Part shown: piece after piece, positions 48,457 through 57,886 of the stretch | Layout of the letters: the number at the start of each line of letters is the position of its first letter | Numbering within the stretch: the first letter of the stretch is position 1 | Assembly (NCBI RefSeq): GCF_900182915.1 | Contig: NZ_FXUG01000004.1 | Coordinates: 62,001 to 126,000 of the forward strand | Length of the DNA stretch: 64,000 nucleotides | Direction: 5' to 3' | From: Neorhodopirellula lusitana | GTDB lineage: Bacteria > Planctomycetota > Planctomycetia > Pirellulales > Pirellulaceae | Notes under the pieces: generated by a model | The model's database searches: none | Told to the model about the DNA's origin: nothing | What the model saw: only the letters and a program-made list of their open reading frames with translations | Translations under genes and position numbers: made by a program

Positions 48457-49212
48457 CTACTCTGCGGTATCCACTTGGGCCGATTGAAAGTGACGAGCCC
48501 AAATGTTCCGAAAACGCACGGGATTGCCATGGTCCTGGATCTTGATTGGCCCCATTGGTGCGTGAGCCTTGTACGCTGGCGGACGAGCGTAAGGCGTGTC
48601 GCCCTTCAATTCAAAATGGTTCAGGATCAGGACGCCGTTGTGCACCGCCGTGATGTATGCCGGTGAAAGCAACTCACCCGATTCATCGAAACGGGGTGCG
48701 GTCCAAAAAATGTCGTAGGTGTTCCACTCTCCTGGCGGACGCATCGCGTTCACCGCTGGCGGTGTTTGTTTGTAAATCGCGCCGGCCTGGCCGTCAAAGT
48801 AGGTTTTGTTCTGATACGAATCGAGCACCTGAAGTTCGTAGATGCCCATCAAGAAGATGCCACTGTTGCTGCGCTGTTGACCTTTTCGGTTGCCTCCATC
48901 CGGACTGGACCATTCCACGTGAACTTGGCAATCACCGAAGACTTCCTTGCTAGCGATGGTGCCCTTACCCGCAACCATCACGCCGTCTTCCACGGTCCAC
49001 TTTTCACTGTTCTTCCAGTTCTTCAGATCGCCAGGTTCCCGGAAAAGAATGACTGCGTCCGAAGGTGGATCGCTGGAAGTTTCACCGGGTGTCACCACCT
49101 TGGGTTCCTTCCATTGGATTCCCGATTGGTATTCTTCCGCGTTCACAACCATGAACGGAGCAAAAACCAAAGCTGCGAACATGACAAGCTTGATCGATCG
49201 TTGAATTGGCAC
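48457..49212 (-). CDS. Exported DUF1080 (3-keto-disaccharide hydrolase) protein
   Basis: The product has 251 residues from a GTG at 49212 that gives a basic start (VPIQRSIKL) and a hydrophobic core ending VVNAEE. A longer frame to 49311 and an ATG at 49182 are other choices. The concanavalin-like fold of DUF1080 is seen in WTVEDGVMVAGKGTIASKEV, VEWSSPDGGNRKGQQRSNSG, IFLMGIYELQVLDSYQNKTY and GPIKIQDHGNPVRFRNIWAR. DUF1080 proteins are very numerous in planctomycetes; characterised members cleave 3-keto-glycosides. It is periplasmic or secreted. It probably helps to use marine glycans, which is inference. Confidence 0.9.
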   Translation of the reverse strand: MPIQRSIKLVMFAALVFAPFMVVNAEEYQSGIQWKEPKVVTPGETSSDPPSDAVILFREPGDLKNWKNSEKWTVEDGVMVAGKGTIASKEVFGDCQVHVEWSSPDGGNRKGQQRSNSGIFLMGIYELQVLDSYQNKTYFDGQAGAIYKQTPPAVNAMRPPGEWNTYDIFWTAPRFDESGELLSPAYITAVHNGVLILNHFELKGDTPYARPPAYKAHAPMGPIKIQDHGNPVRFRNIWARHFQSAQVDTAE

Positions 49213-49428
49213 AGTGTTGAGTCTTCTAGGCAGGGAGAAATGGGCGGGAGGCTGCAGTGAGCAGCTGAAAGATCCGTGGGCAGCGACCGACGATCCTAAT
49301 GAGTTGATCAACCGAATCGGCTGGCCCCCATTCTAATCTGCGGCGTGGCGTAACTTCTACCCGCCAATGTCGCTGGTCATGAATTACCCAGGTATCGAAA
49401 AAGGTTGTGCGCCACACAAACTTCAAAG

Positions 49429-49452
49429 TAGCCGGAGTCGCCAGACTTCGGG
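49429..49452 (+). repeat. Dispersed palindromic repeat, copy 4
   Basis: TAGCCGGAGTCGCCAGACTT, continuing CGGG, is the closest relative of the copy at 17241-17263. It lies in the 334-bp spacer (49213-49546) between the DUF1080 and DUF4404 genes, in which I see nothing else. Confidence 0.75.
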
Positions 49453-49546
49453 AATCAATCGAGAAAACAGGCGAACCCGCAAAATGCCTGAACACTGGCG
49501 AGTCCAACTACAGGGATTTCACTAGATCCCCAGCTATCCCAGAAGA

Positions 49547-49804
49547 CTAGATTCCCATTTGGGCGAGCATGTCGGCAACGCGTCCCACACTATTGGCTAG
49601 CGCCGGATGAGCTTCGCTGAACTGGGAAGTCGCATCGGCAAGTCGATCCGCCAGCGACTTGGAATCCACGTCCGAGCTATCGAGACTTTCTTGAATTTCG
49701 TCGACCGCTGCTTGCAACTTCGACCGTTCTTCGGGAGCCAATTCCTCGATCGAGGCGAGTTGCTGATGTAGTTGGTCGAGGGTCTCGTCGAGTTGTGTGC
49801 GCAT
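49547..49804 (-). CDS. DUF4404 family small helical protein
   Basis: The product has 85 residues from the ATG at 49804. It starts with MRTQLDETLDQLHQQLASIE, the pattern of DUF4404, and is all helical: RSKLQAAVDEIQESL, then SLADRLADATSQFSEAHPA and SVGRVADMLAQMGI. There is no signal. The longer frame upstream is not supported. The function is unknown. The 305-bp spacer after it (49805-50109) shows nothing that I can name. Confidence 0.85.
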   Translation of the reverse strand: MRTQLDETLDQLHQQLASIEELAPEERSKLQAAVDEIQESLDSSDVDSKSLADRLADATSQFSEAHPALANSVGRVADMLAQMGI

Positions 49805-50109
49805 CGTTGATAATCCTGTGTACGAATCCGGTTTCCTTATTGCTAATTGTCCGCGATCCGGCTGCTTCATGCAATCAGTTGCCCCACCCTGGGCGAACCG
49901 AAAGAGAGGGGCTACGAAAACCGCCCGTGGAGGCGTTTTCAAGGCGAGGCGAGCTCGACATGTGGAAACCGGATCACAACAACGCTCCAGAATGCCACGA
50001 CATGCGAATCGCGAAATACCGCGATTGCTCAGCAGCCAACTCCTGAACGGGGCTGACTGGTTTCGAAAGGTGCCCGACTCGGTTTAGCTTCACGACATTC
50101 ACTGGATCG

Positions 50110-53100
50110 CTACACCAGTTCCCATCGGGCAACCGTGCTATCGTTCAGGTCAACGTAGTACAACGCGCCATCCGGACCTTGGCTGATCGCGACCACAACG
50201 CTGGAACCGGTCGTGAAGGTTTGCACGTTGGTCAACTCGCCATTGGGACCGACGTCCGCGTGCCGCACAATTCCTTGACCGAGGTCATTGAAGAAAACAT
50301 CGCCTTCGTATTCGCTGCCATAAAGCGTTCCACGATAGACATCACCCATCACGATCGCATTGATGCCATCAGCTTGGTGGTTCAAGGCATATTGAGAAGC
50401 GGTGACCGCCACGCTTTGTGCAAAGAACGCCTGGCCCTCCGCCGTGTTGGCATAGCCCTGGTTAATCACGCTGGTTCCACTTCCACCCTCGTAAAAAGGC
50501 CATCCGAAGTTCGCACCGGCGCCAGCGGAGTTGATTTCTTCCCACTGTGTCCAACCGACGTCGCCGACAAACAGACGCCCCGTCACCGGATCAACCGACA
50601 TCCGGAATGGGTTGCGCAAGCCAAGCTGATAAACCTTGGATCGGTTGTCACCGGCGTTGCCATTGTAAAAAGGATTGTCGCTTAAACCCTGGCCGGTCAA
50701 CGGATCGATCCGAAGTACCTTCCCATTCAAGCTATCAATGTCTTGAACCCGATCCGCTCGTGGATCAACACGGTTGTAGCTCGCACCGTCACCGATCGAA
50801 ACAAACAGGTTGCCATCGATACCAAACGCAAGAGCCCCCACGGTATGCGATTCACTATCGCTGTTAATGAAATCGTTTAGAAACGAGCCATCGGGGTTCT
50901 CCCCCGCTGGCGCCTCGTTGAAATTGGTGGTGCTATTGGCGAAGCCGTTGAAGTTGTCCCATGTGCTGTTGGTCCCCAACAAAACGACCTCGCTACCCGC
51001 GACCGCTTCCAAGTATCCCTTGCTGGAATCCGCTGTCACACGGATCAAACGCCCGGCCCGGTTCCCTTTGCCATCGGGCCCCGCAAGCGTCCCACTGGCT
51101 TGGTTGTAGACTTCCGGCGGATCGTACGTGAACAACAAATACACATAAGGGTTGTTCTCGAAATCGGGGTGAACGGCAATGTCCATCAACCCACGATCGC
51201 GAACTCCGTTGACGATACTAGAAATGTCGATGAACGGCGTGGCAGACACGTTCCCGTTGGCCGCGGTTTTGACAACCCCGCCCTGTTCGGCGATTAGCAT
51301 CGTTCCATCGGGAAGCCACTCGATCGCAATCGGATTGCTCAAGCCGGAGGCCACCGTCACACTGATGAGTTCGTCGCCGCCAACGACGGGAGGATCGGTC
51401 GGAGGCGTGCTGAGATCGAGTTCCCAATTCCGAATACGGTGCGAGTTCTGTGCTCCACCCGTGGCGGCGGTGAATCCGACATAGCCAGTGTTTCCAACCT
51501 GACTTTGCAGGTCGACCGTTGTCTTCAGCAGCGCCTCGGTGGGACGCGAATTGGTTTGCGAAACGTAGACAGCCAACACGTTGCTGGTTCCGTTGTAATC
51601 CACCCACGCGTAAACCGGCGAACCACTGTTCAGATCAAAATCAGGAATCGCGGTTCGCAAATTGAAGTCGACCGCACCGGCCAGGATCGAAACGTGATTG
51701 TTGTTGATGTCTCCCGCACCGGCGTAGGTATCAAACTCAACAGCAATCGACTGAGTGATGCCTTCGTAACCTAGCAAGCTACCCGTTCCACCCAATGCAG
51801 CGGTCCCACGCGGATCGTTCTGGATCGTGAACGTCCATCCATCCGCACCGGTGGTCCCGCCCGTGGTTTGAAAGCTAAAGCTAGATCGGAAAGATCCATC
51901 ACCGGTCAAGTCGATCGGAGTCTCGTAGAACGCACTGCCAGCGAGGTTCGCCCCCGTGGTCGTCAACTCCAGCAAGCTGCCTGTTTGTCTAGCGTCGCCG
52001 TTGAGATCCAAACCGGTCACGTTGCTGAAGTTGGCGTAACTCGGCAGATCACTTTCGTCATCGATGATCGAAATCGTGGCCGTTCGCGGGACCAACAAGT
52101 TCGCCCCGCCGCCGACATTGTCGATGGTGATATTGAAGGCTTCGTTGCCTTCACTTTGGCTGTCATTGATGATGGGTACGACAATGGACTTGTTTGTCTC
52201 ACCATCGGCGAAGGTCAGCGTTCCGGTCTGGCGTACATAGTCACTGCCTTCGGTGGCGGTTCCCGCGAACGTGTCGTAATCGACGGTCACGATGCCATCA
52301 CTGCTACCGGAGCGAATGACATTGACCGTGGCGGTTCCCGCGTCCTCGTCCACGGAAACATTGCTGGTCTGCAAAGCGATCGTTCCAGGGTTAACGCTGC
52401 TGGCTCCAAACTGGAAGTAACCGTTACTATGCAGCCATTCTTCTTGTTTGAATCCCGGCGTGACGCCACCGTCTTTCCAAGTCCCCGTCGAATAGACATC
52501 CGACGCTTCCGTCTCATACGTCGTCCCATCTAAAACGACCTGCTCGACGCGAAGATTCCGGTCCAGCTCGCCACCGTTGAGATACAGGTCGTTCGAAAAC
52601 CGAACCCGTACATCGCTGATATCAACCTGTTCCGACGTGCTAAAGTCGTAGCGAACAAACTCGTTGCTTCTGGCGTTGCCACCGATATTGTTCCACGTGT
52701 TTGCAAGAGTGCCATCGATCCACAGTTGCATTTGTTCGCTGTTCTCATCACCGGCTGCATAGATAGACAAAGTACTGCCTTGGCTCGGTGGATCCGCGAA
52801 CTCGAAGTATCCATTGCTGTGAATCCACTCGTTTTGGCGATACCCGGGTGTCGTTCCATCGGCGTCTAACCAGGTCCCAGTTCCAAAGGTCGTTGGGTCT
52901 TCCGCTTCTATCGTTGTGAAGTTAACGGTCACCGAGTCAATTCGTAGATTGCGATCGAAACCTTCCGAGGGGATGAAAAGATCGTTTGTAAACCAGATTC
53001 GAATATCACCAGGCGTCGCGTCATCACCGCCGTTATATGTGTAAGTGACGAACTCGCGGTCTTGAGCGTCGCCACCAATGTTGTTCCAGGTCTGAACAAT

Positions 53101-53934
53101 ATTGCCGTTGATTTCCAACTGCATTTGCTCCTCGCCGGTCGTGCCCGCCGCTCGGATGGTGATGGGCAACACCATGTCGACTCGTTGCAGGTTTTCAATG
53201 CTGGCGATCAGGTCAGTCTCGATCGAACCGGTAGCCAGTTCGAAGTTCCAGTCACCGCCCAAACGACTCGCACCGGTCGCATCGGTAGAACCTGCCACAT
53301 CGGCGCCACTCAATTTCGCCAGCACTTGCAGGAACTCACCACCTTCGGTTCCGGCAGCCACTTCGCAGCCATAGATCAAGATGTCCGCGTCTTCGGTCAG
53401 ATGATTCGCCCAACCTTGAATCGCACCGGCGAATGACTCCAACGATGCTCGGTCAATAATCTGCCCGCCGAGTTGAACTTGGCCAGATTGGCCATGAGAC
53501 AACACATGGATTGCCGAGACGTTACCGCGTGCCCGGATTGCCGCATCGATTTGCTGAAGCGGTGAGCTGGTTGAATCAATCAACACCAACTCCACGCCAC
53601 GCCGGATCAAACCCGTGATCTGGCTTTCGTCCTGAATCTCCGAATCCACAAATGCAATTTCAGTAATCTGCATCTCGGCGACTGCTCCAGCTCCGGCAGC
53701 CTGATCAGCCGCTACGGTTCCTGATCCCTGCTGCGTGTGACCAACCCCACCTTCAGCAACCCCACCTGCAGCAGCAGCGGCCCCAACTTCGGCACCCGCA
53801 TCGCCAGCGAGCATCAATCGGGGTTCCAGCGGTGATAACGCCCAATCATTTCGCCGCCGAGCTACGTGGCTGCTTTTCGCTGTGTTTTTTGAGTCGGAAG
53901 TCGATATCAGGCGACGAAGAAGCGAACGTTTCAT
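50110..53934 (-). CDS. Large exported LEPR/DUF4347/CBM/Calx-beta/lectin/sugar-dehydrogenase protein
   Basis: The product has 1,274 residues from the ATG at 53934 (MKRSLLRRLIS). The N-terminus holds the planctomycete sorting motif (LSPLEPRLMLAGD). DUF4347 covers about 80-230 (VLSHGQSGQVQLGG, ADILIYGCEVAAG). Two similar carbohydrate-binding-like modules (about 250-370 and 380-500) each carry a WNNIGG segment. A Calx-beta domain (about 515-620, VSVDEDAGTATVNVIRSG) follows, then an L-type lectin-like domain (about 630-830, TGADGWTFTIQND) and a PQQ-type glucose/sorbosone dehydrogenase propeller (about 850-1270, GLSNPIAIEWLPDGTMLIAE, GLMDIAVHPDF, RNPFRMSVDPVTGRLFVGDV, GWPFYEGG). It is probably on the cell surface and binds glycans; enzymatic activity of the last domain is possible. 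It is preceded by the PKS cluster, from which it is separated by 248 bases. Confidence 0.88.
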   Translation of the reverse strand: MKRSLLRRLISTSDSKNTAKSSHVARRRNDWALSPLEPRLMLAGDAGAEVGAAAAAGGVAEGGVGHTQQGSGTVAADQAAGAGAVAEMQITEIAFVDSEIQDESQITGLIRRGVELVLIDSTSSPLQQIDAAIRARGNVSAIHVLSHGQSGQVQLGGQIIDRASLESFAGAIQGWANHLTEDADILIYGCEVAAGTEGGEFLQVLAKLSGADVAGSTDATGASRLGGDWNFELATGSIETDLIASIENLQRVDMVLPITIRAAGTTGEEQMQLEINGNIVQTWNNIGGDAQDREFVTYTYNGGDDATPGDIRIWFTNDLFIPSEGFDRNLRIDSVTVNFTTIEAEDPTTFGTGTWLDADGTTPGYRQNEWIHSNGYFEFADPPSQGSTLSIYAAGDENSEQMQLWIDGTLANTWNNIGGNARSNEFVRYDFSTSEQVDISDVRVRFSNDLYLNGGELDRNLRVEQVVLDGTTYETEASDVYSTGTWKDGGVTPGFKQEEWLHSNGYFQFGASSVNPGTIALQTSNVSVDEDAGTATVNVIRSGSSDGIVTVDYDTFAGTATEGSDYVRQTGTLTFADGETNKSIVVPIINDSQSEGNEAFNITIDNVGGGANLLVPRTATISIIDDESDLPSYANFSNVTGLDLNGDARQTGSLLELTTTGANLAGSAFYETPIDLTGDGSFRSSFSFQTTGGTTGADGWTFTIQNDPRGTAALGGTGSLLGYEGITQSIAVEFDTYAGAGDINNNHVSILAGAVDFNLRTAIPDFDLNSGSPVYAWVDYNGTSNVLAVYVSQTNSRPTEALLKTTVDLQSQVGNTGYVGFTAATGGAQNSHRIRNWELDLSTPPTDPPVVGGDELISVTVASGLSNPIAIEWLPDGTMLIAEQGGVVKTAANGNVSATPFIDISSIVNGVRDRGLMDIAVHPDFENNPYVYLLFTYDPPEVYNQASGTLAGPDGKGNRAGRLIRVTADSSKGYLEAVAGSEVVLLGTNSTWDNFNGFANSTTNFNEAPAGENPDGSFLNDFINSDSESHTVGALAFGIDGNLFVSIGDGASYNRVDPRADRVQDIDSLNGKVLRIDPLTGQGLSDNPFYNGNAGDNRSKVYQLGLRNPFRMSVDPVTGRLFVGDVGWTQWEEINSAGAGANFGWPFYEGGSGTSVINQGYANTAEGQAFFAQSVAVTASQYALNHQADGINAIVMGDVYRGTLYGSEYEGDVFFNDLGQGIVRHADVGPNGELTNVQTFTTGSSVVVAISQGPDGALYYVDLNDSTVARWELV

Positions 53935-54182
53935 GCGGGAACCCCAGGCGAATAGCACGATAAAACCGGTAGAATCGCTGCCATCCTAAACACCCGGAAC
54001 GCCGCCGCAAGCTTCCTAGGTTAACATTTGTGCCGGTATCGCTTCCCATCGCGAAACGACATGACGCCAAAAACATCGTGAATTCCGCTTCCTGCAACCA
54101 TTCGGGACTACGAACGGACCCCCAGGAAAGAAGAGGAAATCGCGTAGCACCACCCAAACAAATCCCGGCAAACTCGGATTCA

Positions 54183-55316
54183 CTAGGTCAGTAAAGCGAC
54201 CTCGATCTCCAAGCCAGGACCGAAGCCCAGCATGATCCAAGGCCGGGGAACATCGGCTTCTTGGAAGCGTTTCAAAACCGCCCCCAGGGTCGCCGATGAC
54301 ATATTGCCATGTTCCCGGAGCACTTCACGCGAGACTGCCAACTGGTCCTCGGCTAGCCCCAACGAAGTCTGTACCGCCTGCAGAATTCGGACGCCGCCCG
54401 GATGAACCGCCCAACCTCCAATCGACTCGATCGTTTGGCCATTCTGCGCCAACCACTCCGTCATGTACGCAAGCAAATTCTCTTCGATCAATCGTGGCAC
54501 GGCGGCACTCAGCGTCATCTCAAAACCATGATCGCCGATCTTCCAAGTCATCTCATCGCGACTGTTTGGAATCAAACAGGAGCCAGTCGCTTGGATCATT
54601 GCCACGGTGGACGTTTCCGAATCAGTGGCAACCGCATTGGGACCATCACTGCCAACGACAACCACCCCGGCAGCACCGTCGGCGAACAACGATCCCGATA
54701 CGATTCGTTGTGCATCATAACCGTACTGGTAATGCAAACTGCATAGTTCAATACAAACAATCAAAACACATGAATTCGGATCCGCTGCAACCAACCCACG
54801 GGCCGTCCGCAACGCGTTGACCAACGCATGGCAGCCCATGAACCCGACTTGAACTCGCTGAGTCGTGGCGGGTAAATGCAGCGTTTCAATTAAGTCGACA
54901 TCGATCCCAGGCGCATAGAAACCGGTGCACGTCACGGTGATTAAGTGAGTGACTTCCGAGGCCTGGCAACCACTCGATTCAAGAGCATCCGCGCCAGCCT
55001 GGATCGCCAACTGGGGAGCATCCAACGCAAAACGCTCGTTTCGCTCCCGGGTGGTCGGGCCACACGTGCCGTCCGCAAGTGGCGGATAAAACGACTGCGA
55101 AACAGCATCCGTAGCCACCTCCCGCTCAAGTAGCACGCTACCACGAGTTTGCACGCCGGTGCGACGATACAACTTGGCGACCTTCGCGGCTTGGCCCTCA
55201 TTATCACATGACATGGCCTGGGCGGCGGCCGTCGTGAACCCCAAGTCAGCTGACAATTCGGGGACCACGGAAGCAACGGCTAGAATGGTTGCCGTTGGCA
55301 TTTTCGGCGCGGTCAT
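54183..55316 (-). CDS. Type III polyketide synthase (chalcone/stilbene synthase family)
   Basis: The product has 377 residues. The thiolase-fold catalytic triad is complete: Cys162 in VQVGFMGCHALVNALR, His305 in GGWAVHPGGVRILQ and Asn338 in REHGNMSSATLG. The C-terminus GFGPGLEIEVALL is typical. Enzymes of this kind extend an acyl-CoA starter with malonyl-CoA and cyclise the chain to resorcinols, pyrones or phloroglucinols. It is the last gene of an apparent operon with a methyltransferase and an FAD oxidoreductase, 48 bases after the latter. I recall that type III PKS clusters in Planctomycetota have been linked to alkylresorcinols; the product here is inferred, not shown. Confidence 0.94.
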   Translation of the reverse strand: MTAPKMPTATILAVASVVPELSADLGFTTAAAQAMSCDNEGQAAKVAKLYRRTGVQTRGSVLLEREVATDAVSQSFYPPLADGTCGPTTRERNERFALDAPQLAIQAGADALESSGCQASEVTHLITVTCTGFYAPGIDVDLIETLHLPATTQRVQVGFMGCHALVNALRTARGLVAADPNSCVLIVCIELCSLHYQYGYDAQRIVSGSLFADGAAGVVVVGSDGPNAVATDSETSTVAMIQATGSCLIPNSRDEMTWKIGDHGFEMTLSAAVPRLIEENLLAYMTEWLAQNGQTIESIGGWAVHPGGVRILQAVQTSLGLAEDQLAVSREVLREHGNMSSATLGAVLKRFQEADVPRPWIMLGFGPGLEIEVALLT

Positions 55317-55364
55317 AAAGGTCTTTCAGTTGAATACAGCGTAGAGAAGATTGGTGGCGGTTCA

Positions 55365-56852
55365 TCAATGGTCGGCCTGACGAGTCGACTCGAAATGAGG
55401 CCCGCTGGCCACCCCTTGAGTGAACGGTTTGGCTAGCCACTCGGCATGCGACAGACCGGCGTGAGTGATCCGGCGAATTGCCCGATACCGCAACCCCGAT
55501 GTGACCAATCCGCAAATGACGCGCCGTTTTGTCTGAAGCGTGGCCAAGCGTTTTTGCCAAGCCGCAGCATAGTCGATCCGGTCGAAATGCTCTGCCGAAG
55601 GAATTGATGTCTGCACAGCAACCGCATCACTGGCAACCACATCGCTAACCCCCGCATGATCAAGAATCGCCTGTTGCCACAGATCGGCCACGGCGATCCC
55701 GCTTTCAATTCCCCACGTCATGCCTTCGCCCGTCAACGGTTCGACATAGCGAACACAATCGCCAATCGCGACTACTCGGCCTTGCCCTACGTGACGTTGG
55801 CGGCGAAGCGGGGGAGCGGTCATCCAGACCGCATCGTCTTGAAGCCATTGCCGCCAACCTAATTCGCCTTCGCTGGGCATGTCACGCAGGTCGGGATGGC
55901 TCTGCAATAGCAGGGCAATACGCTCCGAAGGTGACCGTCGTGTGATGCCCGGTCGTGCTGACTTACCGCGTGACTGCAGCGCCGCAGCAAGATCAACCGA
56001 ACCGTCTGGTAATCTAACCAATCCGACATACCCATCATCACCACAAACCATTTGAATCTGGCCATCGCGAATTGGCCAAGCAGCGGCAAGTGGATGCGAA
56101 GCCGGCACATGGGTCGCAATCCCCAGCGGTCCGTGAGGCGATTCCACCCACGGTAAATCCCAACGCAAGGACTGACTTTGCGATTCTTCTTCGTCGCTGT
56201 GCCGTTTCACCTCTTGAGCAACAACCCGTCGTTTCGCTTCTGCAGCATCGCTGGTGTCCTTGCCTTGAAAGACGCCCGTTAGTCCGGTCGCCAAAATCAC
56301 CGCCGCGTACTGATCCGTCGTCACCCACGAATCGCCATCATGACTGCCCACCGGCCGATGTCGAACAACAACCGACCGTGAATCGCTGCGAACGATCTGT
56401 GCCTCTTGTGGTTGCCGAACGTCCACACCGATGCGAGCCGCTTCCGCAACGAGGAACGAATCTAGCACGCTACGTGCAATGGCAACGCCGGGCGACACAG
56501 GGAACTCAACGGGCGAGCGACAAACCCGATTCGTTTCGAATTCCGAACTCTCGGACTGTCGCGTTGTTTGCAGATAGCCAACGAAAGTCGTCGTTGCCAC
56601 GCCGAGTTGACGAACGGCATCGCCCAGTCCAATCGCATCGAGGGCGGACAGACCGGCGGCGCCCAAACAGCAACCGCATATCTTTTCGCGGGGAAAGTTT
56701 GCGCGTTCCATCAACGTCACGTTGAACCCCAGATGACGCAAACGGATCGCCGCGGCACAGCCGGACACACCGCCCCCCACCACCAACACACGACTGTCCC
56801 GTAACGATTGTTCGCTGGGAACCTGCGGATTGGTTTGTGGAGTGCGATTCAA
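55365..56852 (-). CDS. FAD-dependent oxidoreductase of the geranylgeranyl-reductase/hydroxylase type
   Basis: The product has 495 residues. The N-terminal dinucleotide-binding motif is VLVVGGGVSGCAAAIRLRHL. The segment ANFPREKICGCCLGAAGLSA is typical of the GGR-like and halogenase-like flavoproteins. A second FAD contact near VVAIGDCVRYVEPLTGEGMT (20 residues) is present. Its ATG overlaps the methyltransferase stop (ATGA, 56849-56852), so they are translationally coupled. It may hydroxylate or oxidise the polyketide ring, as in quinone-forming clusters (inference). Confidence 0.9.
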   Translation of the reverse strand: MNRTPQTNPQVPSEQSLRDSRVLVVGGGVSGCAAAIRLRHLGFNVTLMERANFPREKICGCCLGAAGLSALDAIGLGDAVRQLGVATTTFVGYLQTTRQSESSEFETNRVCRSPVEFPVSPGVAIARSVLDSFLVAEAARIGVDVRQPQEAQIVRSDSRSVVVRHRPVGSHDGDSWVTTDQYAAVILATGLTGVFQGKDTSDAAEAKRRVVAQEVKRHSDEEESQSQSLRWDLPWVESPHGPLGIATHVPASHPLAAAWPIRDGQIQMVCGDDGYVGLVRLPDGSVDLAAALQSRGKSARPGITRRSPSERIALLLQSHPDLRDMPSEGELGWRQWLQDDAVWMTAPPLRRQRHVGQGRVVAIGDCVRYVEPLTGEGMTWGIESGIAVADLWQQAILDHAGVSDVVASDAVAVQTSIPSAEHFDRIDYAAAWQKRLATLQTKRRVICGLVTSGLRYRAIRRITHAGLSHAEWLAKPFTQGVASGPHFESTRQADH

Positions 56853-57640
56853 GAAGCAACCCCGGCCAACACGGACTTCATTCCGGGTACCGTCTCGGCT
56901 TCACATTGTTGGTCGATGATCGCCATCCAGCGGCAGGGCAGCGAACGCCGAATCGCGACTTCGAATCCCAGCGACTGACGCACGAGATCCGTAAACTCGG
57001 CTCGGGTGTAGGCCCCACGAACGCTGGCCGACGCATCAAAGTGCACCACATCACTGCGGGTCACCAATCTTGCCGACGCAGCCACCAGCGCCAAAGTAGT
57101 TCGAGAACGATCCAAGTCGCAAATCACCACCGCGCGTTCGCTGGCTCGCCACATTTCCTGAATCAACCGAGTCACCTCTGGCGGATCAAGATGATGCATG
57201 AACAAAGAACACGTCACGATATCGAAGCCACCCGGCAAGCCATCTCGTAAACAGTCCCGGCGAATGGTCCCTAATTCAACTCCCGCCGCGCTGGCCGATT
57301 GACTGGCGGTTTGCAACGCCACTTCGCTAACATCCAGCGCCGTGACCGCTAACGGAATACCGCGTCGCTTCGCGTACTTGAGCCAAGCGATCGGCAAATC
57401 GCCACTTCCTGAGGCGACGTCCAGAATCTTCAGCGGTCGCTTCGGGTTCGCCAATGAATAACGCTTCAGAGGCCGCATCATGGCGGCGGCCACACCACTA
57501 ATCCAGTTCAGCCGACGCAAGCCCGCAAGCGCACTACGATGCCTCTCCGGAGACAAAGCCGGGTCGTCCATCAATTCGTCGACGCGTTGGCGTTGGAGGG
57601 GCATATCGAATTCGGTGCTGAGGTGAAACTTCGCTGCCAC
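56849..57640 (-). CDS. Class I SAM-dependent methyltransferase
   Basis: The product has 263 residues from a GTG at 57640; an ATG at 57604 is an alternative. The SAM motifs are LKILDVASGSGDLPIAWLK (motif I), VTALDVSEVALQTA and FDIVTCSLFMHHLDPPEVTR. The type fits those that methylate small aromatic molecules. It is the first gene of the polyketide operon and overlaps the FAD oxidoreductase by 4 bases. A likely role is O- or C-methylation of the resorcinol product. Confidence 0.9.
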   Translation of the reverse strand: MAAKFHLSTEFDMPLQRQRVDELMDDPALSPERHRSALAGLRRLNWISGVAAAMMRPLKRYSLANPKRPLKILDVASGSGDLPIAWLKYAKRRGIPLAVTALDVSEVALQTASQSASAAGVELGTIRRDCLRDGLPGGFDIVTCSLFMHHLDPPEVTRLIQEMWRASERAVVICDLDRSRTTLALVAASARLVTRSDVVHFDASASVRGAYTRAEFTDLVRQSLGFEVAIRRSLPCRWMAIIDQQCEAETVPGMKSVLAGVAS

Positions 57641-57886
57641 TGGACTTAAATAAAAGAGCCAGTTGTACGGTCAGTGGACCCGTTTCCGGTGATCTCGTCT
57701 AGCTGGACAACATGACTTCGCAGTTCGTCCGGTTCAGAATTCCTGATTGTATCGCGAATTGTAATGGATGACCGTCAAGCTTAAAAGAAACGACTCAACC
57801 GCTAACGGCCGCTCGCCACCTGAATCACCTAAAACGCCAAATAACCAACCTGATCAAAACGCCCTTCGGGATCCAAACAACCAACT

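Noticed and set aside
51868..52533. 221-codon plus-strand frame inside the large exported-protein gene
   Set aside because: It is antisense to the lectin and Calx-beta domains, whose frame is fully consistent.
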